From: Isoetes taiwanensis
Taxonomy: Eukaryota > Streptophyta > Lycopodiopsida > Isoetales > Isoetaceae
DNA length: 64,000 nt
Direction: 5' to 3'
NCBI GenBank assembly: GCA_021234155.1
Contig: JAJEKV010000667.1
Span: 57,997 to 121,996, forward strand
Below are positions 23,326-34,951 of the stretch, piece by piece. The notes beneath the pieces were generated by a model, which was given only the letters and a program-made list of their open reading frames with translations, searched no databases and was not told the DNA's origin. The position numbers and the translations under genes are program-made. The first letter of the stretch is position 1, and every line of letters starts with the position of its first letter.

Positions 23326-24076
23326 CGATAAAAAAGAGTTGGAGAGTCTACTGTTTCAGAAAGAGTAAAACAACCCATAATTTTGAACACCAAAATGAAA
23401 TCAATACCAAATCTCATTTGTTTTTTTTTTTATAAAGCTAAAAAAAGAAGACATTTTATTTTAGATGTTTTCACTAGTAATTTTATGATACATCTTATTT
23501 GTGATGGTTTTTCTTTTTTTTCTTTTTAGAATCTGATGGAATTACACCGGATTGTGGGATTCCGAAGGGATCCCCATATTGCGCCTTTAACTACATAAAA
23601 TTTATGAACCACTATAAGGATTTTGAAGAACTTTTTATCACGTTCTTCTCCTACGTTTCTTCACCAAATTGAATCGCTCGAGTGCTAATCAAGTCAGAAT
23701 GTAGAGGATCCGATAGACCAAACCCAAAATGGATTGAATCATCCTCAGATTGAAACCAAACGAAACCAGATGAATTTAAGGAAAAATTTTGCCCCAAACT
23801 GCGCAATCTGCCATTAATTGCACAATTAACAATGGGTGGGATCCCAGAGAACATGATATCTACGCCAAAAAAAAAAAAAAAAAAAAAACACATTCTTTAA
23901 CTTTTATTGAACATATTTGAGATCCATTTTTGCTACAAATTATGCGTTAGTGATAGCATTACTATTAGAGGGATCCCGTGGTATGCCATCATAAAGTTAG
24001 GGGAGACAAAATTTCCATGTATCTGTGCCAAGACTAAAACCTATAATGTATGGGGAAAAAAAATGGGACCCTTTGA

Positions 24077-24145
24077 CGGTGTGGACGGTGGGGTCCCACG
24101 ATAGCATTAAAGGGATAGCCGGGAGTGGGTCACCGCCCACACCGT
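24077..24145. repeat. inverted repeat, arms about 21 bp
   Basis: The arm ACGGTGTGGACGGTGGGGTC pairs with GACCCACTCCC... /CACCGCCCACACCGT about 35 bp downstream. Both arms are flanked by TATGGGGAAAAAAA. It could be a small MITE-like hairpin. Confidence 0.55.
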
Positions 24146-25208
24146 ATGGGGAAAAAAAGGGGACCATTTTTTTTTTCCCCATCAATACGTAAACAGGGGA
24201 GCCATTTTTTGCCCCTTTTCTTTTTCAAGCATGGCGCCATTGCATACGATTCAAGCATCTCCCGGCCTATTTTGGCTTTAGATTGTGATAGTCCATGGCG
24301 GTGCTAGCAGATGTTCACAAAAATCTCACAGATTTTCATAATTTCTTCTTCGTAGTTTTCCATCTTTCTCATTTCCACCTCCCCGCAAGCTATGGCGATG
24401 ACATTCTCAGAAGCTCCTTCAGGCTTCCGCTATGTATTATAAAGTAACAGATCCTTGGTGCAGATTTGGCGATGTTTAAAGACTCTTGCCGTGGTCATTT
24501 TGGCAAAGCATGGGTGCAAATGCAGAGCTTGTATAACATAGAATAACCGAGCTTCGGATTCGAGACATTTGATTCAGTGGCTCAAAGCGATATGGGACGT
24601 TTTTACATCAGAAGAGTAAGATTTAGTGTTGATTTAAAGAGTTGCTTCATTTATGCGTAAGGTATTTCTATATTTGTTTGCATCACAAAAAAATCATTCC
24701 GGCGAGCATTAAAAAGCGAAAACCAAAGGCTAAAATCAGAAGCTATGGCTTACCGACATTCCTTAGTCGCCCTCGTTTCTCCCGGGGAAAAATCACGCGG
24801 ATAGAATGTGCTTCTAGTTTTGTTATGCCTTCTGTGTTTGTTTTTGTTATGCCTTCCCTGTTTGGACTTAGCTCCTTCTGTTTGTTTTGCAGCAAAAAGA
24901 CCTGGTTTTGCAAGCTATGGCTACGACTGTTCTTTCTAAAGAAACATAAAAAGAGACAGAACATAGTATTGTTAACCGAAGAAACTGGACTTAAAAGACT
25001 ATGGTAACCGGGTGAACCAGTTGACTTCCATTCCGTCACTATGGAGTGGACACGTGTCGACACTAGAATACACGCCACGTAAAAATGGCGACCCTGTTTC
25101 TATATTGTCTTTGTGTGCAATACTAAAAGGGATGGCCAAAATTTCCTTGAATTTGTGGTCAATAATAGTGCCACATATAAGATTTCCTCCCCCCAAACTT
25201 TACGTGGG

Positions 25209-25351
25209 AAAATGTGTCGGAGGCAACTTCCCCTGCCATGCACTTACTAGGCGAAATTGCCGCCTTCGGCACATTATCGGAAAATGTGTCAAAAGAGGCA
25301 ATTTTGCCTGCCATGCCCTTACCAGCCTAAATTGCCTCCTCCGGCACATTA
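25209..25351 (+). repeat. ~70-bp tandem duplication with palindromic ends
   Basis: Two imperfect copies (25209-25276 and 25281-25351) each start AAAATGTGTC, pass CCTGCCATGC and AATTGCC, and end with CGGCACATTA. The start and end of each unit are roughly complementary, so each can form a hairpin. Confidence 0.7.
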
Positions 25352-25564
25352 CTTTATACCCAAGAGTCTGGAGAAAAGCAGATACGAGGACTCCGTTGCC
25401 TTTGACTCCCAACTGCATAGAATTTGCATAGCCTACTGAAGAAATGTTCTGTTAATTACGTTACTATAGGCATAAATACAAATGGAAGACATCCGTCTCA
25501 TAGAACATATATTCGTTTGATTTTTAAACTTTTATAGCAATGTCACATATATACACAAGTTAAC

Positions 25565-28500
25565 TCAAGCATTACGAAGAACAGGGGCCTTCATAGAAGA
25601 GAGATATGTCTGGTCCAACTTATCGATGCCATCAAACAAGTAACCAAATGGAGGCATTTTGACAAATCTGCCAGATCCACGCTGTACATGTAAAGTCCCA
25701 TCCTCCCACACTACTTTCCCTTGGCTGATAGTTATTTCAACATTTCCCTGAAGAATTGATGTTTAAAATCAAGGGAAGAAAACAATAAAATAGCTATAAC
25801 ATCAAATGCTTATCAAGTGTACCTTCATTGTCCATCCCTCGTAAATATTTGTGTCTACCTTTGAATGATGGGACTCGGCAGAAATTACTGTAGTTTTATT
25901 AGGATTAAGAATGATGATATCAGCATCTGAGCCCGGTAAAAGAGCACCTTTTCTTGGATAGATGTTAAATATTTGGGCACTACAGAACACAAGAAACAGA
26001 GATAAGAGCTACAGTCGGAGGTGGGAAACCACAAGTTACATTGTTAACTAACCATGCTGTACTAGTTACTCGCACATAGTCCATTGGCGACATTTTTCCC
26101 GAGTTCTGCCAACCAGAATGTGAGTTCCAAGTTAACGCAGCAAGAAATTGAAAAACGCCAATTCTCAAAGATGGGTTACTTACCACCATAAGATCCCATA
26201 CAACATGCATCCGCTCCTCAATACCTGCAATTTAATAACACTACCATAAAAACCTGCAATTTAATAAGAATACTATAAAACAAAATTTGGATCCCATGGT
26301 CACTATCTTAAATCCCTGTCTAGAATCATGGTTTTCTTACAAGCAATATATTTCCATAGCAATCAGTTTCATGCGCTTCGTTTCTACATCCTACTCAGAT
26401 GATGTCCAATCTCAAACCTTAAGTGTCCAAAGAGACCAAGTGAAATGGCATCCCTTACCTAACCATCTTTCCAAGAGGCGCATAACATCAACCATATATG
26501 GAAAAAGTAACAAGGAACTTAATAAAAAGCTCTTATGGTTGGTTCAGAGATTTGGCACAATGGACCAGAGAAATGGGGCTGAATCTAAGCAGTATCATAA
26601 GCAAAAGAAAATGGGATGATAGCTGGGTACAAGTTGCGATGCGAGCATGGCTAAATAAACACATCGGCCCGAAAACACAGTGGCTGCTAGAAATGTTCAA
26701 TCCAAACCAACAAATAGGTTAGAGAATGTGCAGGGAATGCAGAAGAGGGAAAACAAAGGAAGGACATCATAGCGAGATTCAGGATGGGCAGCGATGACCT
26801 GAGAATTGAAAAAGAAAAATAGGGAGATAGGACGGCATATGCAAAATCTGTGATAGCAAAAAAATAGAGGATGAAAACCATATGATTAGGGAATGTCTGG
26901 TATACATAGACATAAGGATCAAATTCTAGGTCAGCTGGGACCACCCGGCAACCCCAAAGCTCATGACCCAAAATAGCACGTTAACAGAAGACCTGGCGGA
27001 TGCCATCGTGAAGATGACAATTAGACACTGGAGAGTGCACAAAGATAAAGGGTTCATAATTTGAGACACAGGTGATGTGGATCAATGGAGCGAGCCCACA
27101 AAGCATAGCTCAAAGCTGAAGATATCGATGTCCACGCACATGGCGAAAAAGCGAAGTAAAAGCGTGTACAGGTATACAATGAAACAAGCTAACCCCGCTG
27201 ATAGACTACATTATTTCCAGGATTGTATTGCTAGTAGCATATCTTCGGAGGAGCTCTCAAATTCTACACAAGTCCAATGGCCCTCTGGTCTAAGGGGCAA
27301 AAATGTATTCTATTCCATTCTATAATGCATCTCCAAGAAAGATAGCACCAGTGATGCTTAGAATTATATTCTTCTAGAAACTATGGTGGTTGTTCATGTC
27401 ACCTCCATAGAAAAATCATCTACAGTACAAGACTAACCAATCAAGACTAACCAATCAAGACCAAGAGAAGGTTACCATGAACTCCATTTGGTATCTGACG
27501 AAAATCATGTCTCCCAGCAGCCTTCTGGGTGGAGTTAAAAGCACAGTGGTCTGTACCAATCAACTACAGAGCATAGCATTAACATGCATAGGTCAGAATC
27601 CAAATATCATGCTACTATTGTTCAGTCTGATAATCAGAGATGAGAAATCTCAGGTCACTGCCTATGTCACACTGAAAAGTAGAATGGCAACTAGCAATGC
27701 CTTCTCAGACTCACATAACATTCTGCCCAGATACTGCAATGTTGTGTCTGAGTAATAGATGTCATATACTAGAATAGCTCAATCAGTGGTCCTAAACCTC
27801 TTATAACTAAATGCATAGAAGACAGAAATGATAAAAACATATTACACTGTCAAAGACTCGTTGGGATTCCTTTTCTTGCCTAAAAATAGATCCTAGGTTC
27901 AGCCTCTCAAGTTGCTTTGCATCATCATATCAATACAAGAATTGAGAACTTATAAATACCTGCAAAATCCCAGCAGATAAAGCATTTTGCAAAGCCACAT
28001 TATGACCCGTGGCTCTTATAGGAGGGCTCATAACATATCTGAAACAAGCATGCACTAATTCTTGATCCTCGAGATGCAAAAAAAAAAAATGATGTGCTTA
28101 CTGTGCAGCAAATTTGAAATCAGAATTCCACATCTTTGAGTCGTCCAGAGCTAAACCAGATGCCACAGGTTCTCCTACAACCCTTTGCCCTGATTCAAAC
28201 GTAGATACATTGCAGGGAAGTTTGCAAAATGTTTGTAAATATAATATAGCAAAACTCACTTTACCTGATTTCCGGGCACGAGCAATCTCCTCAAGAGCAT
28301 CAATGCTCATTACATGCACAACATATAGCGGAGTATTCACAAATCTAGCCAGTTTAATTGCCCTTGCTGTTGCCTCTCCTTCAAGCTATAAATCATTTTG
28401 ACATTGGTAAATCTATTTTCCAGGGAATATCTATCTTACAGTTATAATGCCACTGCACTTACCAATGGTGGCCTAGAAAGAGCATGCCCTTCTGGTCCTG

Positions 28501-30699
28501 TAATACCCAAGTTAAAGATTTCTGACTGACCTTCTGCAACGGCATCACCATTTTCTGCATGAACTTGTGCTAATGCTCCAAGCTCTTTGCATTTTTTCAA
28601 ACCTTGCAATAAAACTTCGTCTGAAACCATCAATGATCCCTTATATGCCATGAAAAACTTGAAAGAGTTGATGCCTGCAGAATATTGGGTTAAATGAACT
28701 GTCAAATGCCATTTCTTGAGGTTAAACAGCACATAAGACAAAGCAATGAGATCCCAAGAAAGGAAGAATGTACTTGATCTACTGAGCATGCTAAGAGAGC
28801 TGATGTCATGGAATGGTGAGGGTGTAGGATATATAATGATATGAAAGAGGGGGTAAAATGAAACGAAAGAGAGACAAGGGTTACCGTTTTCTTTCACGAG
28901 CTTTTCCATTTCCTTAGGCACATCTCCATTCCAGGTTGTCACAGCCATATGAAATCCATAATCTGCACATGATTTCCGAGCTTTTTCTATGTATCTCTCA
29001 AATCCTGCAGTAAGATTCCCAGCCACAGGAAGGGCAAAATCTATATGCATGGTGGTTCCTCCTGCCAATCCAGCAGCTTGACCACTAAAGAAGTCATCTA
29101 CAGTCTGTTGGCCCATAAATGGCATTTCCATGTGTGTATGTGGATCAATTCCCCCTGAGAACAGCAAAGTGATTTAGATTTAGAAAGTCAACAATAAGCC
29201 ATTGTCCTTCAGAAAGACTACCTGCATTTCTGTTCATCTCTAGGGATTATGCTGCATTCTATACATTGTCCAGAACTAAAGCCTTGATTTGGTACTTGCA
29301 TGTTACATATAACCGCTAACATAGTGTCCTTTCCCCCCAAAAAAAACAAGTTTTGTTGTATCAAGTACTCATTAAGTCTCCAATCAATTGGTTTCACTTT
29401 TATAAAGACCAAGGTAAAGTGAACAGATAATGGATATGCAATTACCTGGCATGACATATTTACCAGTGGCATCTATAACCCGCACATTTCCCACCTGGCA
29501 GCAATAGTCATTATATTCACAATCTGGAAGCTGAGAAATACCAGCAATTGTTTTTTCTCTATATAAAGATTCTACAACAGACATGTCTCTTAAATAAAGG
29601 GCTCTTGTCTAACATAATATATTTTGAGATGAGCAAAGATTCCAACTAGAGAAAATGTCGATTTATATGTCTATCAAGGTAGTTGGACCAAACGTTTCAT
29701 TCCTATACAAATTTTGATTTAAAGAATGCATTATGCATCTTTATGATGAATATGGAGAGCATCACAAAGAGAAAAAGAATAAAAAAGAGAATACATACTG
29801 CATAGTACATCTTTTTATACCAGCTTAATATTGGGTTCCACTAGTTTAATGATGCCGCCCTCGACATATATATCTGCTTTCCACATCCTATCAGCTGTCA
29901 CCACAGTACCACCTTTTTATTACAAGTTTTGCCTCTGTGGTTCCCAAGATTCCCAATCATCTGATCCAGGGAGACGAATCTAGAAAAAAGACATCCAATC
30001 GGCAAGATAAATGGCGTTAGGCACATTAAATGACCTTAAAATGACAAATTGCCTTCCATCTGTAATGTGTAACATTATTAGTATCAGTTCAGAAAAACTC
30101 TTTTTCCTATATTTGAACTTGTTGCAGCACCGGCTGTCTGTGTATCAATCCATCATCTGGCCGTTCCACTCAGGTAACCACTCTGAAGATCTCATCAAAA
30201 GCTCCTTACTATCAGAGTTATCCAAATGGTTGCCACTGGTTGATGAAACATTGGAACAGCAATTGGGGTTTTTGGGGTCCAATCACCACAAGTTCTTGCT
30301 ATTTACTACCATAAAAAGGAAATTTAGCTTGAAAAAGAACTTCTAGTTTGCTGGACATAAAGGTACCTATGCTTGGCACTATCACAAATTCATCAATTAA
30401 CTTTATTCTAGTGAAGCAAAAAAGGATTTTGAAAATAATCTGCCTTAGAACTGCATGATCAAGATCGTTTCCAATGAAAAAGAGAAAGCACACAGCCTTA
30501 GATGCATAAGAGTTAGCTTGCTTTAGCTTAGAGTTAGCCTTAGATGCATAAGATTTAATTTATCAACTAAAACGATTTCACCCAAATTGACGAGGGAAAA
30601 ATTATATATGTCACATACTCCATCAATTCCAGAAACTGAGCTGAGGCAATATGAAAGGCAACAGAGAGCTAGCCATAACGGCCAAATCGAGGTCGGCAT
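25565..30699 (-). CDS. PYD2: dihydropyrimidinase, 13 exons, 526 codons
   Basis: Opens the ring of dihydrouracil or dihydrothymine to N-carbamoyl-beta-amino acids, step 2 of reductive pyrimidine catabolism. Exons in transcript order (plus coordinates): 30619-30699, 29821-29979, 29446-29494, 28885-29154, 28463-28674, 28265-28385, 28102-28189, 27960-28038, 27476-27563, 26184-26224, 26053-26105, 25823-25979, 25565-25747. Every intron is GT-AG and all phases join. The length fits the plant enzyme (about 530). Metal ligands of the amidohydrolase fold are kept: H102 and H104 (DPHTH), the Lys to be carboxylated, K198 (MAYKG), H225 (VHAEN), H281 (VVHVM) and D358 (GTDH). Exon 1 encodes a hydrophobic signal-like peptide starting [17 protein letters not shown], as in the Arabidopsis protein. 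As read, exon 2 has two adjacent TAA codons, explained by two offsetting one-base A-run slips. This is the best-supported gene in the window. Confidence 0.95.
26498..27063 (+). pseudogene. non-LTR retrotransposon 3' fragment, antisense in PYD2 intron 9
   Basis: A frame at 26498-26722 reads [18 protein letters not shown]. Further on, another frame gives [19 protein letters not shown] (near 26840-26896), a C-x2-C-x9-H-x4-C zinc knuckle followed by LVYIDIR. This is the pattern seen at the C-terminus of non-LTR (LINE-type) reverse transcriptases. A stop at 27061-27063 (TTTGAG... reading FII-stop) closes it. The insertion explains the unusual size of intron 9 (1251 bp against 63-639 bp for the others). 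Identification rests on one motif, so it is moderate. Confidence 0.5.
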
Positions 30700-31820
30700 C
30701 TCTCCAGCGCTCTCTGTCAAATTACATTTACTATTAATAAGAGTATTGGACTTTGCTTTGTGGGAATGCACTGTATCAGGAATTAACAAAAGGATATGAA
30801 GTTTGAAGATGGAACAATTTCTTCCTTGCATTAATGCGAGCCTACCAATGAAGTATGTTCTTTGAACTGCAATTTGTTTCTCGAATAGGGTATGGTCGCC
30901 CCCTTTCGCGCCACAACAATTTACCTACAAATGCTCTTCGAATTTTTGGTAATGTCCAATGTTCCTAATTCCTATCTGTCACTTGGCTTTTTGGGTTGCC
31001 CAAGGGGGGCAAACTCTCGTTATTGTGGGTTTTTGGCATATTTTAGTTATATGCTTAAAATATGCCAAAAATTGCTCCAAACCTATTGGTGCCATTATTC
31101 TACTGGTCACCTGTTTGCGAAGCATGTTTTTGGAGTTATCGCATCCTTTGTTTTGCAAGGCTGCAATTTCGAAGCACTTTCGCCGAATTCATCGCCGAAG
31201 TCGTGTGAACTAGTACTGGGAGGTACTTTGGCGACGTTTCATTGAACTCCTGCACGACAGGAAGATCAAATCAAATATTTGCTGTCTTGTATTGGTTTTT
31301 AGTTTACTTCTTTCTTTAGGCCTTCAATGCCTGTGTTTGAAGGTATAGTAAGATGGAGGATGCCCTTATGGGTGCGCTCAAAGGGCTAATCTGACATTTA
31401 ATAGATTGGGGAGATCCCTTTTTGTTTTGCAGCTGGGAATGTCCTTGCAATTGGGCGCACATGTGTTTTTCACAAAGCCACTCTTAGAGATGATAATCTG
31501 ACGCCAACTCGAATGGCATTTCGTGTCGAAATGGAAACCCTTGGGCAAAGAAGAGTAGGAACACGCTGTTAATATCGCTTGTATGTTCATGCATGTGGAA
31601 TGCAAGTTAAATAGCATAGAAAAAGAAGAAACAAGCGCACATTCACATGAATAAATGATGATTGTATATGATGTAACTTACTCCTCAAGGTTAGGATTGG
31701 TATTAACTATTCCTTATTTAGCTCGGGAAGCACACGTATCTTGCTTATGTGATATCCATGTGCAGGCCTTATAAGGGAGAAAAACGGTAAGCCTTGTTCT
31801 ATCATACAGGTGATGCACCC
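30700..31820 (-). promoter_or_regulatory. PYD2 upstream region
   Basis: This is the DNA upstream of the PYD2 start codon, up to the left LTR of element A. No certain TATA box is seen. It contains a perfect 16-bp inverted repeat (31030-31071). Frames at 30892-31245 on the + strand look accidental. If the retroelement landed here after the gene formed, the native promoter is limited to about 1.1 kb. Confidence 0.4.
31030..31071. repeat. perfect 16-bp inverted repeat
   Basis: TTTTTGGCATATTTTA (31030-31045) and its exact complement TAAAATATGCCAAAAA (31056-31071) are separated by 10 bases. This would form a stable AT-rich hairpin or cruciform. Confidence 0.85.
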
Positions 31821-33445
31821 TGTGACGTTCCAAGTATTTATACGGTATACGTATAAATATATTGACACGTCACCCAGTATAGATACGCCACCATGGGGTA
31901 TGGTAACCTAGGGGGTTGACCTAAAAGGGATTAAATTAGCTATGCTAATTTAATTGTTACGGATAATAACCTATATTCAAGGAATTATTAATTAAAAAGG
32001 ATAATTAAGCTAATTATCCTTTGGGAAGGTTTCACCGCCAAACTCGACGGCAAAGATGGTGAATGCTACTTTGGACCATTAACGTGGATCACCACCCCCC
32101 ATATCCACCATAATCGACCTTGAGCCGAAGCCTACCTTTTGACAAGCTGCGCCACCTTGCCAAAGTACTTGTCACGGGGGTGTAACCGTGAAATGAGCAT
32201 CGAGTCCCGGGAGGATGGAGGCACCAAACGATAACGGGTCCAAACAGAATACGGGTGGGTGGTTAGTGTAGCTTGTGAATTCTAGGGTAGCTCGATTTGG
32301 GCACTTGTTGTGTTGTTTTGTCCGTTCTCTGTGTTTTACCGTGAAGTAGCAGACTAACCCTTGATTGTAAAGGTAAGTTCTCTTTATATTCGATTATGGT
32401 TTTGCTCGTAGAAGGATGGATTGATAGTTCTTTGCATAGTATTACTCGAAATGGGGGAAATAAGGGAGGGTAGAGACCTCGAGCTCATGTATGGTAGTAT
32501 GCTCCTAGATAGAGCCCCCGTAACATTCCCATTAGTTGCGCCCAGGTACAAGAGACCACCCTGGGTCAGACGCCATGATCCGGCTTAGCACCGGAGAAGG
32601 GACACAAGTGGTGAAGTGGGGGTGGGGTCTTGCAACTAACATAAAAGGCTCTGAGACTCCTACAAGGGCTAGGCATGATAGCCGGTCCACGTGAGGGCCA
32701 ATATGGGTCCGACACTCCCTCGGTGTAGAGGTGTGATCCGTGATGGAGCATCTTGCACTTTGAGTAGATTTAGGGTGAGTAAGCTCGGGTATGGATGTGA
32801 GGGTATTTGATGCGGCATGTATTCTCTAGCTCACCCATGGAACCCACTGCGGATCCCGGAAGGGGACGCTTCCTGACCCGCCTCATCGGACCGGGCATCA
32901 TGAACCCCGGAGTAGACTCAAAAAGGGTGATACCTTTGAGTCTCAGTGTTTCAAGGCTATAGCGGCCATAGCGTGAATCGAACCCATCCGCAAAGTGTGC
33001 ACGGGGAGGGGCGGATGGAGTGGACAACCTTAGCCGATGTTCTATGCCGCCCAATGCCATGCCAAGAATCGGTCTGGCTGATCTCTTGAGGCCCGGCCGT
33101 GGTCCGATCCTCACCGGAGTCTGAGCCGGGGTAGAACCGAGGTTTGGGTGTTTTCTTAGTTTAGATGTATATTCTTTGCCGTTGGTATTTGGATGGATGT
33201 GCCACCCTTCGTGGTGGTTATTTATTCATGATTTATGCTGTGTGCTAACCCTTGTATTCATGCTTCCACGACGTAGGAGGAGCCCATCGGCGTGGGCTAA
33301 TGACACCTCATGTGTCCTTCACTCGAGCATCTCTACGTAGATGGCCCGGGAGAGACGGGGGGCCCTGCTCATGGCAAGTTGGTTGCCATGGGAGGGGAAG
33401 TCCCCGTATGTATACTGGCCGGGTCGATATATATTGTGGGAGCCA
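31821..33445 (+). repeat. 5' LTR of element A
   Basis: It starts TGTGACGTTCCAAG and ends CA just before CGG and the primer-binding site. The element B LTR starts TGTGACGCCTCCAA and shares scattered blocks with it in the same order: GGGTAGAGACCT, a TTAGTT...GCGCCC block, and GGGGCGGATGGAGTGGAC followed by ATGTTCTATGCC. The two are homologous but far too diverged to be a pair from one insertion. The start base is inferred from this comparison. Confidence 0.65.
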
Positions 33446-33448
33446 CGG

Positions 33449-33466
33449 TGGTATCGAGCCGCGGAT
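33449..33466 (+). promoter_or_regulatory. primer-binding site of element A
   Basis: TGGTATCGAGCC starts three bases after the LTR. It matches the TGGTATCAGAGC tail complement of plant initiator Met-tRNA except for a missing base. It marks 31821-33445 as a 5' LTR. Confidence 0.7.
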
Positions 33467-34168
33467 TTGGTTTTTCGAAATCATAGCACCGACCAAACCC
33501 TAACTCGCTAGTTCGGGTAGCTAGGAGAGAGAGAGTTTAAGCTAGTGTGATTGTTTAATTTCTCGATGTTTGGTTTGGTGCTAGGTTAATGTAATAGAGT
33601 GTAAGTTCTTAAGAAGTTTAGGGCTTAATCGGAAGACCCAAGTTTGGAAGAGTCAGAACTTTTGTAGGTAGCTCCGGATGAAGGCTTAAAACGGCTCCAA
33701 TGGATCGGGCACCTCCCAAATACTCTAGGGGGCATGTCTCCCGAGGTCAAAAGGACAACAGGCCGTCGAAAAATCGAAAGGGGCGCTGCTGTCCTCGGAG
33801 GTGTTTAGTTTGAAAAGTTAAGGCCAGATAAGTAAAGTAATGGCCCTGATACGGGTCGCTGCAGATTTTTTTATACCGCTTGAAAATTTTTAATAAAAAA
33901 AAAAAAAAAATTATATTCACAAGAAAATTTTTATAAAAAATTAAAAGTTAAAATTTGAATTTTTAACCTTTTTTTTTTACGGTGCTTTCTCTCGAGTTTA
34001 CCTTTTCCCGCCATAGCCACGCACTGAGAGCTCCAAACCCGCCATAGCTGACCTCCACGCCTACCCTACATCTGTTCCAAGCCCTAGCGCCTTGCATACC
34101 CTTCAGCGCTGCCCATCCCAGTTGAGCGCCCTACCTTTTCTCTCTTGCTGTTCCTTGCCAGCGCGACC
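33467..34168 (+). other. leader region of element A
   Basis: No gene seen. It has a 17-A run near 33894, a strongly AT-rich stretch (33860-33980) and then a C-rich leader up to the start codon at 34169. Confidence 0.4.
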
Positions 34169-34951
34169 ATGCCTCGCTTCAAGCTAACCGTGGACCTGAA
34201 GAAGATGAACGTATTCCAACTGTTCACCGCGATAGTAGAACATCTTGCGGATGACAGCCCCACAGTTGATACCGTTCTTGATCTTTCCGTGAAGCACTTC
34301 ATTGAAGGTCGAAGAATTCCTTACCTCATCTTCCACTTCAACGAGCGCTTCCTTATGAAGTTGAACGAGGCAGGTGAGGCCTACACCCTTGTGGAGCAGC
34401 CAGACCATGCTTGGGCCGTAGTTAGGTTCTATCCCTCAGCAGGATCAGATGAGGATCCCGCCGAGCTTATCCGAAATGAGGCCCAAAGGATCATGCACCT
34501 TGCTAGGGTAGAAGACCTGCAGCAAATAGCTAGTGCCCCACCCGAAGCACGGAAAAACCGCTTCTATTACCTTGGTAAGGGCCGTGCACTTCTATACCAA
34601 GACTATTATAATCTTCCTACCTTCTTCTGGAATGAAGACCTTAATAGCTTCATTTTCGAGAATGTCCCACCTAGTTTTGACCAAGCCCGTATGGACCTCG
34701 TGCAAGATGATATGCGAGCACGGCCGGACAGGTACCACACGGAGATTGCCAGGCGCATACAAATGCGTTTAGACAAAGAGGCCAGGGATGCCGAAGAGAG
34801 GGAGCGGCTCCGTAAGGAAGAGGAGGATGGCCAGAACCAACAGAGCGGGAATCAACAGTGGAGCAAAGAAGGACAACCAAAGAGGTTGATCCCAGCAGTA
34901 ACCCGCATGTTGGTCGGCCAGCAGGATCAAAAGCCGTTGGGTGAACGTTGA
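34169..34951 (+). CDS. N-terminal part of element A extra gene 1 (unknown domain plus charged coil)
   Basis: From the Met at 34169 (MPRFKLTVDLKK) an open frame of 260 codons runs to a stop at 34949-34951; an earlier Met at 34145 is less likely. I recognise no family. Residues 1-185 are mixed and look globular, with aromatic-rich stretches such as FHFNERFL and NLPTFFWNEDL. Residues about 195-220 form a charged helix (RLDKEARDAEERERLRKEEE), likely a coiled coil. A one-base shift near the end leads directly into a basic segment and the histone H3 fold 280 bp downstream. I therefore infer that the intact ancestor made one long protein with an H3 C-terminus. This part alone is unbroken, which is unusual here and may reflect selection or recent origin. 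It is unrelated to gag as far as I can see. Confidence 0.6.
   Translation: MPRFKLTVDLKKMNVFQLFTAIVEHLADDSPTVDTVLDLSVKHFIEGRRIPYLIFHFNERFLMKLNEAGEAYTLVEQPDHAWAVVRFYPSAGSDEDPAELIRNEAQRIMHLARVEDLQQIASAPPEARKNRFYYLGKGRALLYQDYYNLPTFFWNEDLNSFIFENVPPSFDQARMDLVQDDMRARPDRYHTEIARRIQMRLDKEARDAEERERLRKEEEDGQNQQSGNQQWSKEGQPKRLIPAVTRMLVGQQDQKPLGER

Larger units (their letters stand above)
22840..25560. other. gene-free intergenic DNA with small repeats
   Basis: I see no conserved coding sequence here. It holds a GA-rich tract (23230-23325), poly-A/T runs (near 22824, 23420 and 23870), an inverted repeat (24077-24145) and a duplicated segment (25209-25351). The 121-codon frame at 24642-25007 is Lys/Phe-rich and looks accidental. 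Polyadenylation of the minus-strand PYD2 gene should fall just left of 25565. Confidence 0.5.

Noticed and set aside
24642-25007. 121-codon + strand frame rich in Lys and Phe
   Set aside because: No motif, no coding-like neighbours, and an overlapping frame of similar length on the other strand.
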